NCBI GenBank assembly: GCA_026014905.1
Contig: JAOZHK010000181.1
Location: forward strand, 1-13,274
Reading direction: 5' to 3'
Source: Candidatus Bathyarchaeota archaeon
GTDB lineage: Archaea; Thermoproteota; Bathyarchaeia; RBG-16-48-13; GCA-020355125
Length of the DNA: 13,274 nt
The notes under the pieces are model-generated. The model did no database searches. It was not told the DNA's origin and saw nothing but the letters and a program-made list of their open reading frames with translations. Positions 1 through 5,527 of the stretch are shown here, one piece after another; position 1 is the stretch's first letter; every line of letters begins with the position of its first letter. Both the position numbers and the translations under genes were made by a program.

Positions 1-36
1 ATAAAATCTAGATACAACGCTCACGAGCACCCACTT

Positions 37-333
37 CTAATCCTTTGTATTGCAGATTTCCACTAATCCGTTTACAAGCTGCTTAAATATTAAAACGTCA
101 TCAGTGTCAAGATCTAACAAAGCAGTAAATCTATTCCAAGGGATATCGTGAGGCGTCAAGTACCCATAAGAATCAATTTTGACCTGAATAATCGTGTCAG
201 AGACCGTCATAGGAAAAACAGGTGATGCAGGTAAAAGACGGCGAAATTTACTCGGGATATAGATTCGTCTCTGAATTCTATCTGTACGCGTCAATTTCTT
301 CATAAATAAGATTTTTCCATTACAATTCACCAT
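37..333 (-). CDS. Small AbrB/SpoVT-like hypothetical protein
   Basis: This is a 98-residue protein that I do not recognise with certainty. The C-terminal half (about residues 50-94) reads like a swapped-hairpin AbrB/SpoVT fold: an IDSYG turn, a proline-containing segment, LDLDTDDVLIF, then a final G-x-V-E-I strand. An earlier stretch, RRIYIPSKFRRLLP, has the same flavour, so it may hold two degenerate copies. Such folds usually bind DNA as transcription factors or antitoxins. It lies 58 bases downstream of the TBP gene on the same strand and could be co-transcribed with it. The ATG at 333 is preceded by a purine-rich AAGGGG. A second in-frame ATG at 303 would give an 88-residue protein starting MKKLTRTDR. 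The coding call is fairly likely; the fold is an inference from pattern only. Confidence 0.55.
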   Translation of the reverse strand: MVNCNGKILFMKKLTRTDRIQRRIYIPSKFRRLLPASPVFPMTVSDTIIQVKIDSYGYLTPHDIPWNRFTALLDLDTDDVLIFKQLVNGLVEICNTKD

Positions 334-366
334 AATCCCCTTGATGACGCTGTGGTGGAATAGTCT

Positions 367-377
367 CGTACGCGCGC
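367..377. repeat. Alternating purine-pyrimidine CG tract
   Basis: Eleven bases of perfect purine-pyrimidine alternation centred on CGCGCG, in the gap between the TBP stop and the next minus-strand gene. It is the leftmost member of the boundary-associated CG tracts seen up to about 4550. Confidence 0.6.
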
Positions 378-391
378 CATATTCAAACTCG

Positions 392-958
392 TTAACCTGA
401 CTTGTAGAAGATCAGGTTACCTCGCTCCAGTTGATCGCGCACTCGAATAACGGATACGTAGACATCCTTTTCGCGTCGAGCACCCGTGCAGACACATTTT
501 CCGCTGAAAAATAGGAGAAAGACGACCTTCGGATCGGTCATCCGGTAAATCAGGCCAGGAAATTGCTCAGGCTCAAACATCACCCTGTCCAGCACATACA
601 TTGTTCGCTCTAAGTCTATCTGTCCTCCCAAATTGATTGATGCGACGATATTCACGATTGTAATGATCGGTTTGTTTATAATGATGATGCCCTTCTCCTG
701 CAATTCACGCACAGCTCTATGGACTACGAGGTGTACTTGTCGTTCTGATCTGGCGCCGGTGCACACCATTTTACCGGTACTAAAAATTAGCATCGAAGTT
801 TTCGATTTTTTTGGCCGAAACACAAGGCCTGGAAACCGATTTGGTCGATACTCGACTGCTGGGAACGCTTTCACGATTGCGTGTAGATCGATGCTCTGCT
901 GAAGGCTAATTGATGCCACGATGTTTTCAAAATTTAGTGTTGCTGGGACAGTAGGCAT
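392..958 (-). CDS. tbp: TATA-box binding protein (TBP)
   Basis: General transcription factor that binds and bends the TATA box and recruits TFB and RNA polymerase. At 188 residues it has the usual archaeal length and two direct pseudo-repeats, about residues 8-93 and 99-184. Each repeat begins with an NIVAS strand, carries an FPGL motif (RFPGLVFR, QFPGLIYR) and ends with a GK-x-VCTGAR motif. By family alignment the four DNA-intercalating phenylalanines are kept: F42, F59, F133 and F150. The acidic C-terminal tail common in archaeal TBPs is absent (it ends YKSG). The ATG at 958 gives the standard N-terminus. The gene is divergent from ssb and TFE-beta across a long intergenic region. An 8-bp inverted repeat overlaps its stop codon. 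The assignment is secure. Confidence 0.97.
   Translation of the reverse strand: MPTVPATLNFENIVASISLQQSIDLHAIVKAFPAVEYRPNRFPGLVFRPKKSKTSMLIFSTGKMVCTGARSERQVHLVVHRAVRELQEKGIIIINKPIITIVNIVASINLGGQIDLERTMYVLDRVMFEPEQFPGLIYRMTDPKVVFLLFFSGKCVCTGARREKDVYVSVIRVRDQLERGNLIFYKSG
393..419. terminator. Inverted repeat at the TBP 3' end
   Basis: TAACCTGA (393-400) and TCAGGTTA (412-419) are a perfect 8-bp inverted repeat with an 11-base spacer. It overlaps the last codons and stop of TBP. It could be a transcript-end hairpin or a processing site. No T-run follows it on the minus strand, so a terminator role is uncertain. Confidence 0.35.
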
Positions 959-992
959 GTCAAGTCAGACCTGAAACACATGCGCGGAGTGA

Positions 993-1014
993 GTGTGCAT
1001 ATGTGCGCGCGTGT
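993..1014. repeat. 22-base perfect purine-pyrimidine alternation
   Basis: Every base from 993 to 1014 alternates purine and pyrimidine, passing through GTGTGC, ATATGT and GCGCGCG. It sits 35-56 bases upstream of the TBP start and is the longest such tract in the window. Sequences of this kind favour left-handed Z-DNA under negative supercoiling. Confidence 0.65.
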
Positions 1015-1220
1015 TGGTGTTGATGTGGGATGTTAAAGTCATTCTAGCAGGCGTGGATGTGCACACCGATTCGTTCATCCGAAAAATCAACGCGGAAACA
1101 AGTGGAATCATCATGGTCTCGCCTTTTTTTCTTTCAGTCTCTCGCGCTCGGCTGCAGATAGCTCCAAATAAGAATATCTCATATTTATTGTTATTAATGT
1201 TAGTAAACTTTAATGATAAC

Positions 1221-1232
1221 ATTTAAATATTT
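1221..1232 (+). promoter_or_regulatory. Probable TATA box for the ssb-TFE-beta operon
   Basis: The palindromic AT run ATTTAAATATTT lies in an AT-rich block upstream of ssb. With archaeal spacing it would place transcription start near 1255, leaving about 60 bases of leader before the ssb ATG at 1318. The TATA is close to symmetric, so it could also serve the opposite direction. Confidence 0.5.
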
Positions 1233-1317
1233 AGTAATTCTTAGGAGCTGGTTAAAAGATGCACTATGCTCAACCAGTTTCAGGCGTGTGTCAATTTTGT
1301 CAAAAAACGAAGATAGT

Positions 1318-1689
1318 ATGACCGTTGAGGAGTTAACGCCTCGATCTCGAAGCGTCAATATAACTGTTAAGGTGATTTCTATTTATCCCACACGAGACGT
1401 TACGTCTCGACGCGATGGTTCATCTCACCGCGTGGCAGAAGCTTTAGTTGCAGATGAAACAGGATCCGTGCTCTTAACGTTATGGAATGAGACGATTGAT
1501 GAAGTGAATGAAGAGGATGCCTATGAGGTCCGCAATGGCTATGTGACCCTTTTTCGCGGGTCAATGCGATTGAATATTGGCCGATATGGAAGTCTCACGG
1601 CTTCTGAAGAAGTTATTGACGAAACGAATGTGGAGAACAACATGTCGGACCGCCAATATGAGGAGGAACAACGTTCCTATGGTAGATGA
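1318..1689 (+). CDS. ssb: Single-stranded DNA-binding protein (crenarchaeal-type SSB, OB fold)
   Basis: Binds single-stranded DNA in replication and repair and, in Sulfolobus relatives, can assist promoter opening. From the ATG at 1318 it is 123 residues: one OB fold (about 1-97) and a hydrophilic acidic tail ending RSYGR. It aligns without gaps around key positions to Sulfolobus SSB: SVNITVKV, the DETGSVLLTLW strand, NGYVTLFRG and LNIGRYG. The three base-stacking aromatics W56, W75 and F79 correspond here to W56, Y75 and F79. The open frame extends upstream to 1213, but that part (starting MITFKYLVI) does not fit the family and would cross the proposed transcription start, so the internal ATG is preferred. 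The next ORF overlaps its stop by 11 bases. The tail is shorter than the Gly/Arg-rich tail of Sulfolobus. Confidence 0.92.
   Translation: MTVEELTPRSRSVNITVKVISIYPTRDVTSRRDGSSHRVAEALVADETGSVLLTLWNETIDEVNEEDAYEVRNGYVTLFRGSMRLNIGRYGSLTASEEVIDETNVENNMSDRQYEEEQRSYGR
1661..1666 (+). promoter_or_regulatory. AGGAGG ribosome binding site inside ssb
   Basis: A full Shine-Dalgarno core lies within the ssb tail, 12 bases before the ATG at 1679. It is the main argument that the small overlapping ORF is translated. Confidence 0.5.
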
Positions 1690-1891
1690 GGCTATGGCGA
1701 CCGACGGCAAGGAAATCCATGACGATCGGATCGTGATCGAAGACACTAGCACACACGCGCGCGATGGAGATATCATGAATTTAGAAGCACTCCCAACTGA
1801 AGAAGTAACCTGCGAAGAATGTACTCACACAGTCAGCTACTACGTGGAGTATGCCACGCGTGGGGGGGAGCGCGCGCATGAGTACTACTAA
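1679..1891 (+). CDS. Small acidic CxxC protein between ssb and TFE-beta
   Basis: A 70-residue ORF beginning MVDEAMATDG, overlapping the ssb stop by 11 bases and in a different frame. It is rich in Asp and Glu and has one CEEC motif about two thirds along (residues 45-48), followed by an aromatic tail ending HEYY. I recognise no family. The AGGAGG upstream and the position inside an apparent operon support expression. Its TAA is in the same frame as the TFE-beta ORF, with only seven sense codons between the stop and the first possible TFE-beta start. It could therefore be a separate gene, or an N-terminal extension split off by one stop codon. A 15-base alternating CG tract (1749-1763) lies within it, which is unusual for coding sequence. 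Moderate to low confidence. Confidence 0.45.
   Translation: MVDEAMATDGKEIHDDRIVIEDTSTHARDGDIMNLEALPTEEVTCEECTHTVSYYVEYATRGGERAHEYY
1749..1763. repeat. Alternating purine-pyrimidine CG tract inside the small ORF
   Basis: Fifteen bases of perfect alternation (GCACAC followed by a CGCGCG run). This is the only member of the series that lies well inside a possible coding region. Confidence 0.55.
1870..1880. repeat. Alternating purine-pyrimidine CG tract before TFE-beta
   Basis: Eleven alternating bases (GCGCGCGCATG) ending about 30 bases before the TFE-beta start region. Confidence 0.55.
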
Positions 1892-1912
1892 TGCAGGCAA
1901 CGCGTCACCATA

Positions 1913-2272
1913 TTGTTGTGTGATATTTTGACTCGACGTGATGATTTAGAACAACGCGCCCTCAAACTCATTGTAGATAAAGGTGATGAGGGGATTCTGC
2001 AACGAGATATATGGCGAGCGTTAGGTGGGACCAGTCGTGAAGGCTCACGGATCGCACTCCGTCTTGAAGCACAGAAATTGATTACCCGCGAACGGGAACT
2101 CGCTAATGGTCGGTGGACGCATCGAATCTATGCCAGTATTCGACGCCTTACTATCGATTCACTTATTGATGTTCCATGTTTTATCTGTGACGACAATCAG
2201 AGATGTGATGCCGGTACAGAAATCACTTCGACAATGTGTGAAAAGTTGACGCAGTGGCTCATAGCTAGCTAG
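1913..2272 (+). CDS. tfeB: Transcription factor TFE-beta (RPC34/hRPC39 homologue), winged helix plus Fe-S domain
   Basis: Partner of TFE-alpha in the TFE heterodimer, which stabilises DNA melting in the archaeal pre-initiation complex. It is homologous to RNA polymerase III subunit RPC34/RPC6. At 119 residues it is compact. A winged helix spans about residues 12-78 (helix-turn-helix around QRDIWRALGG, wing around NGRWTHRIY). A C-terminal four-cysteine motif follows: C89-x2-C92-x5-C98-x10-C109, then the KLTQWL helix. This reproduces the RPC6 signature of CxxC, GGEIS and a cysteine before an MT-x-WL helix, which carries a 4Fe-4S cluster. TTG codons at 1913, 1916 and 1928 are all possible starts and none has a clear ribosome binding site. 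It lies downstream of ssb and is probably co-transcribed with it. Identification rests on the cysteine pattern and the winged helix; I am confident. Confidence 0.88.
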   Translation: MLCDILTRRDDLEQRALKLIVDKGDEGILQRDIWRALGGTSREGSRIALRLEAQKLITRERELANGRWTHRIYASIRRLTIDSLIDVPCFICDDNQRCDAGTEITSTMCEKLTQWLIAS

Positions 2273-2282
2273 CGCGCGCGTA
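2272..2282. repeat. Alternating CG tract at the TFE-beta stop
   Basis: GCGCGCGCGTA starts at the last base of the TFE-beta stop codon. It follows an AGCTAGCTAG run (2262-2272) that spans the stop. Confidence 0.6.
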
Positions 2283-2302
2283 GCCTGGAGGTTTTAATAA
2301 AA

Positions 2303-2419
2303 ATGGATGAAACTCTCCAAACGAGTGTATTATTGATAGTGTTATTGACAACTATACTTAGACTTATGTTGCTGGTTAAAAAACAATGGGCGAAAAAAAC
2401 GATGTCTCAGACAAAATAG
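2303..2419 (+). CDS. Predicted 38-residue single-pass membrane peptide
   Basis: A short ORF starting MDETLQTSV: an acidic N-terminus, a hydrophobic stretch at about residues 9-25 (a run of V, L, I and T broken by one Arg), and a basic tail (KKQWAKK near the end). This fits a single transmembrane helix with the basic end cytoplasmic. A strong Shine-Dalgarno GGAGG (2287-2291) precedes the ATG by 11 bases, the clearest ribosome binding site of the plus-strand genes in this part. It begins 30 bases after TFE-beta and could be the last cistron of that operon. No family is recognised. The ribosome binding site plus coherent topology make it a reasonable gene, but its length prevents certainty. Confidence 0.5.
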   Translation: MDETLQTSVLLIVLLTTILRLMLLVKKQWAKKTMSQTK

Positions 2420-2486
2420 ATGCACGAATAAAGAGCTAGAAAACTCTGTCACTCAAGCGCGTTATACACTTATGCAGAATGTGTGA

Positions 2487-2785
2487 TATTTTTATGCGAA
2501 TTACGCGCGCGCGATCGATTTCCGACTCGTCGATCGTCTTCTACGAAATGGCGTGGTGATCTCGTGGGAGAAGCTGGAACCTATGATCATTGCATGGCGA
2601 CAATCCAACAACACAATATACGATATGAGCAAACAGTATCCAGTCTATGCCTCATAGGACAACCTATAGCGCCGCATCTTGAAGCTGGAAAAAAAACCTT
2701 CGATCCCCGTCTAACCTATCTCCATCATCATCTACGCTCACGCTATCCAAGAAAAGAAATTATAAAAGTGCTGATTTTGACATGA
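2487..2785 (+). pseudogene. Possible frameshifted ORF remnant
   Basis: Two overlapping frames give protein-like text but neither gives a whole protein. Frame one, open from 2487 to a TAG at 2655-2657, reads IDFRLVDRLLRNG, then VVISWEKLEPMIIAW and YDMSKQYPVYAS, with no good start codon. The other frame, open from 2483 to 2785, has an unconvincing first half and a plausible second half (PHLEAGKKTFDPRLTYL, RSRYPRKEIIKVLIL). A single shift near 2640-2660 would join the two good halves. No family is recognised, and the composition could be chance. Confidence 0.25.
2502..2513. repeat. Alternating purine-pyrimidine CG tract
   Basis: Twelve alternating bases, TACGCGCGCGCG, at the left end of the possible ORF remnant. 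Confidence 0.6.
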
Positions 2786-2820
2786 ATTCGTTAACTATAA
2801 CGGATCATTCTATAGGTATT

Positions 2821-2838
2821 CACTTAATTATTTAAGTG
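2821..2838. repeat. Small AT-rich hairpin and repeated decamer
   Basis: CACTTAA (2821-2827) and TTAAGTG (2832-2838) form a 7-bp stem with a TTAT loop. The decamer TTTAAGTGCA that covers the right arm recurs at 2961-2970. The function is unknown. Confidence 0.4.
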
Positions 2839-2978
2839 CAGACTGCCGGGCCCACCAAATTTGCAATTTATTGTTTCTCGTCGAACAATACACGCCTGCT
2901 TGGTATCTACTCGTTAGAAATATAACGGGTTACTCATCACAGCTAATCCCTGTCTAAAGCTTTAAGTGCAATATCCTT

Positions 2979-2991
2979 CGCGCGCGCGTAT
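2979..2991. repeat. Alternating purine-pyrimidine CG tract
   Basis: Thirteen alternating bases, CGCGCGCGCGTAT, in the gene-poor region. Confidence 0.6.
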
Positions 2992-3045
2992 TGGCGGGGG
3001 CGGATTCTAGGCGTTGCCCTTGGTTCACTTACGAACAGGAGCTTC

Positions 3046-3228
3046 GTGTTTACCGCACTGAGCCTCATACTAGTTCTCCAGTTCCATAAGCAGATGTTTG
3101 CTTCAAAACAACGAGTTGTCCCCTTTGGGTTTGCAAGGTGGTTGGAAAACGATAATGGCATTATTGGGGGCGCTATGCTCTGCTCACTGCTGCTCCTCGC
3201 TCATAACACGTTGTATGGGTCTACCTAG
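3046..3228 (+). CDS. Weak 60-residue hypothetical ORF
   Basis: An ORF of 60 codons starting with GTG at 3046, with AGGAG at 3037-3041 four bases upstream. It has two hydrophobic patches (LSLILVLQF near the N-terminus and LCSLLLLAHN near the C-terminus). No family is recognised. The reverse strand is also open here (2943-3161), which reduces the weight of either reading. It is listed because of the ribosome binding site. I would not rely on it without homologues. Confidence 0.22.
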   Translation: MFTALSLILVLQFHKQMFASKQRVVPFGFARWLENDNGIIGGAMLCSLLLLAHNTLYGST

Positions 3229-3233
3229 CACAC

Positions 3234-3249
3234 TACGCGCGTGCATATA
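3234..3249. repeat. 16-base alternating purine-pyrimidine tract upstream of the transporter
   Basis: Perfect alternation from 3234 to 3249 (TACGCGCG then TGCATATA), about 65 bases before the MFS start and just upstream of its likely promoter. Confidence 0.6.
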
Positions 3250-3284
3250 GTATTCACCACAGATATTGTCTTAATATGTAAGTG

Positions 3285-3293
3285 TATTATTTA
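3285..3293 (+). promoter_or_regulatory. Probable TATA box for the MFS transporter
   Basis: TATTATTTA lies about 25 bases before the preferred ATG at 3313. Transcription would start near 3310, giving an almost leaderless message. This supports the internal ATG over the GTG at 3241. Confidence 0.45.
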
Positions 3294-3312
3294 CTGTTTA
3301 AATCGATCCGCA

Positions 3313-4509
3313 ATGACACAATTTGAGCAAAACATCAAGCTGTTAACCCTGCGAGCCTTTCTTGACAGTTTTTACATGCGGATTCATCGTGTAATCTACC
3401 AACCTTTTCTTCTAACTCTACATCCATCGATGAGTGTACTGGGTATTCTCGAAAGTATTGGCGGGTATCAAGGGATCATCGCAGGTGTGATCCGACCTGT
3501 GTTCGGCTGGATCTCTGATCGAACCAACAGAAAGAGTTACATAATTCTTGGAAGTGGATTGATGACTCTTTCGCTCCTACTGTATCTACTTTCAGGCATC
3601 ACCGCAATTTTTTTCTTGGTGATCCCGGCGGTTGTGCTGTCAGCTCTCGCCTCATTATCCATGCCGATCATTGATTCACTTGTCGCCGAATCCGTCACAA
3701 GTTTGGACCGGAGTAAAGCCTATAATAGGATCATGCTAGCTAGTGTCATACCTGGAGTGGTTGCACCTCTTTTAGGCGGATTATTAGCTGATAGATTTGG
3801 CTTTGTGGGAGTGTTTCTTCTTGGAATACTCGTTCAACTCTTGATATCAGTGATTGTCATTGAGTTTCTTAAGGAACGATCATTCGCTACTAATTCTTTT
3901 ACGATGCACGAAGTACGATCGTTTATTCATCGTACTCTTTCGCCATCTCCCCACCTACGCAATTTTTATCGGTTGAGTGCGTTGGACTCCATTAACGTTG
4001 GCTTAGGCCCCGTGATCATGAATGGGTTATTCACGTCTGCCTTTGGATTCACAAATTTCCAACTCGGAATTCTTGCAGTAGCAACCGCTATTTCGACAAC
4101 TCTCATGCAGATTATCACTCCGCGAATAATTGATCAGTGGGGATGTAAAACCACTCTCATCCTCTCCTATCTTACCTGGCTTGTGTGGATCGGAGGAGTG
4201 GCGATCTCTCGTGAATTTACGCTCATTCTTTTGTTTCAAATTCCTGCAGGCATTGCCATCGCTCTTTGGGTGCCAACTATACGTCTTCTCTTAGCGAATA
4301 GTGTTACCCGATCTGAACGGGCTGAAGCCATGGGACGCGTCTCATTTTATCGGGGGTTTATCGGATTCCCAGCCCCGTTTATCGGAGGTCTCTTATTCGA
4401 AAACTATGGATATGCGGCGCCGTTATGGACGTGTTTTGCTTTAAGTCTTGTTGCGATGTATTACATCTCTTCATATCTCAAAGTACAAAACAATCGATTA
4501 GTCATTTAA
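3313..4509 (+). CDS. Major facilitator superfamily (MFS) transporter
   Basis: A secondary active transporter of the cytoplasmic membrane; the substrate cannot be read from sequence. From the ATG at 3313 it has 398 residues, typical for 12-helix MFS proteins, with many hydrophobic segments. The family motif A is present in the loop between helices 2 and 3 (residues 65-74: G65, D69, R70, R73, K74). A GGLLADRFG motif closes the first half (about 155-163), with a degenerate counterpart in the second half. The frame is open back to a GTG at 3241, but that extension overlaps the alternating tract and the likely promoter, so it is rejected. It converges with the E1-beta gene (22 bases between stops). 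Position suggests import or export of a substrate or product of the adjacent E1/LarA pathway; this is inference. Confidence 0.88.
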   Translation: MTQFEQNIKLLTLRAFLDSFYMRIHRVIYQPFLLTLHPSMSVLGILESIGGYQGIIAGVIRPVFGWISDRTNRKSYIILGSGLMTLSLLLYLLSGITAIFFLVIPAVVLSALASLSMPIIDSLVAESVTSLDRSKAYNRIMLASVIPGVVAPLLGGLLADRFGFVGVFLLGILVQLLISVIVIEFLKERSFATNSFTMHEVRSFIHRTLSPSPHLRNFYRLSALDSINVGLGPVIMNGLFTSAFGFTNFQLGILAVATAISTTLMQIITPRIIDQWGCKTTLILSYLTWLVWIGGVAISREFTLILLFQIPAGIAIALWVPTIRLLLANSVTRSERAEAMGRVSFYRGFIGFPAPFIGGLLFENYGYAAPLWTCFALSLVAMYYISSYLKVQNNRLVI

Positions 4510-4523
4510 CACTTGATGCGAAC

Positions 4524-4548
4524 TACACGCGTTACGCGCGTGCGTACG
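4524..4548. repeat. Pair of alternating CG tracts between convergent genes
   Basis: Two alternating runs, 4524-4532 and 4533-4548, separated by one TT step. They fill the gap between the MFS and E1-beta stops and encode the last residues (ARA) of E1-beta. This is the rightmost member of the series. Confidence 0.6.
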
Positions 4549-5527
4549 ATATGACTTCTTTTACAGCTTTCACAATCTTGATTTCATTCGGTAAGTAATA
4601 CTGTTCTAGTGGCGGGCTAAACGGTACTGGTGTATTGGGTGCTCCAAGGCGTTTAATCGGCGCATCGAGATAGTTAAATGCTTCTTCAGCCACAATTGCG
4701 GCAATCTCAGATGATGCACTGCCTCGTTGAGGGCATTCATCAACAAGTAGTAATCGCCGGGTTTTTTTTACGGATTCAAGAATCGTTCGTTTATCGAAAG
4801 GCACCAGGGTTCGAGGATCAATGACTTCAACACTGATTTGATCGTTCAAGAGAGTCGAAGCAGCTGATAAGGCTTTATGCACCATCATTCCAACAGCGAC
4901 AACCGTGATGTCACTGCCTCGCTTTTTCACATCTGCAGTACCAAATGGAATCAGGTATTCGTGGTCAGGGATCGTACCTTTCATGGCCATCAGCCCCGCG
5001 TGCTCAAAAAACAGAACAGGGTTATCATCTCGAATCGCGGTTTTCAATAAGCCTTTTGCATCATAAGGTGTGGATGGCACCACATTTTTCAATCCAGGAA
5101 TGTTCAAAAAGACACTGTACGCTGATTGCGAGTGTTGTGCTGCTGCGCTTCTCCCAGCCCCGATGGAGGCTCTAAATACGATCGGGACCTTCGCTTTGCC
5201 ACCGAACATGTATCGCATTTTCGCAGTTTGATTGACAATTTGGTCCATTGCCACATACATGAAATCTGAAAACATCAAATAGACGATGGGCCTCATACCT
5301 GTTGCAGCGGCAGCGGTTGACGCCCCGACGAATGCGGATTCTGAGATTGGGGTATTTATTATTCTCCAATCTCCAAATTCCTGCCATAACCCCACTTCTG
5401 CACTACGGGTCGAATATGTGCGGGACCGCACGTCTTCGCCAATTAAAAACACCGCTTCATCTCTTCTCATCTCCTCAGCCATTGCATCCCGGATGGCTTC
5501 TGCAAATGTGATTTGTTTCTCAGACAA
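4532..5527 (-). CDS. Thiamine-diphosphate dehydrogenase E1 component, beta subunit (acetoin/pyruvate/2-oxoacid type)
   Basis: The beta subunit of an alpha2beta2 E1 enzyme that decarboxylates a 2-oxoacid or cleaves acetoin using thiamine diphosphate. It has 331 residues, the usual length. Conserved blocks in order: GEDV (30-33), NTPISESAFVGA with the cofactor-activating Glu63, MFSDF, a DQI-x-NQTAKMRYMFGG block (95-110), QHSQS with His132, PGLKNVVPSTPYDAKGLL, VEVIDPRTLVPFD, and a C-terminal LDAPIKRLGAPNTPVPF. It starts with TTG directly after the E1-alpha TGA. A GAGGTGA ribosome binding site (complement of 5536-5542) lies 8 bases upstream, so translation is coupled. Similarity looks closest to acetoin dehydrogenase and pyruvate dehydrogenase beta subunits; the substrate is unresolved. 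No E2 or E3 gene is in the window. Confidence 0.93.
   Translation of the reverse strand: MSEKQITFAEAIRDAMAEEMRRDEAVFLIGEDVRSRTYSTRSAEVGLWQEFGDWRIINTPISESAFVGASTAAAATGMRPIVYLMFSDFMYVAMDQIVNQTAKMRYMFGGKAKVPIVFRASIGAGRSAAAQHSQSAYSVFLNIPGLKNVVPSTPYDAKGLLKTAIRDDNPVLFFEHAGLMAMKGTIPDHEYLIPFGTADVKKRGSDITVVAVGMMVHKALSAASTLLNDQISVEVIDPRTLVPFDKRTILESVKKTRRLLLVDECPQRGSASSEIAAIVAEEAFNYLDAPIKRLGAPNTPVPFSPPLEQYYLPNEIKIVKAVKEVISYARA

Larger units (their letters stand above)
959..1317. other. Divergent intergenic region between TBP and SSB
   Basis: About 360 bases separate the two divergent starts. The left part (965-1180) is open on both strands: an 85-codon minus ORF ending 7 bases before TBP, and a 77-codon plus ORF. 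Neither resembles a known family. The minus one ends in a low-complexity Thr/His-rich tail that merely translates the GTG/CG tract, so I do not call a gene. The right part (1180-1240) is strongly AT-rich and probably holds the promoters. A T-tract lies at 1124-1130. A leader ORF from the ATG at 1114 (MMIPLVSAL...) running into TBP is possible but unsupported. Confidence 0.5.
2420..3312. other. Gene-poor region with weak and broken ORFs
   Basis: Nearly 900 bases without a recognisable gene. It contains three CG alternating tracts, a small hairpin at 2821-2838, a repeated decamer TTTAAGTGCA (2831-2840 and 2961-2970), a possibly frameshifted ORF remnant (2487-2785) and a weak 60-codon ORF (3046-3228). 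I looked for tRNA-like cloverleaves and saw none. It may be a decayed accessory insertion or non-coding DNA. Confidence 0.5.

Noticed and set aside
633..902. 89-codon plus-strand ORF opposite TBP
   Set aside because: It is the reverse shadow of a well-conserved TBP gene and shows no protein-family features.
965..1226. Overlapping ORFs on both strands upstream of TBP (85 and 77 codons)
   Set aside because: Both are open by chance over the same bases. One has a low-complexity His/Thr tail produced by the GTG/CG tract, and neither has a good ribosome binding site or family match.
2840..2880. tRNA-like GCCGGGCCCACCA string
   Set aside because: No D-arm, anticodon arm or T-arm could be placed on either strand.
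2943..3161. 72-codon minus-strand ORF in the gene-poor region
   Set aside because: There is no start signal or recognisable motif, and it overlaps another weak ORF on the opposite strand.
3241..3312. 24-residue N-terminal extension of the MFS transporter from GTG
   Set aside because: It crosses the alternating tract and the likely promoter and does not resemble MFS N-termini.
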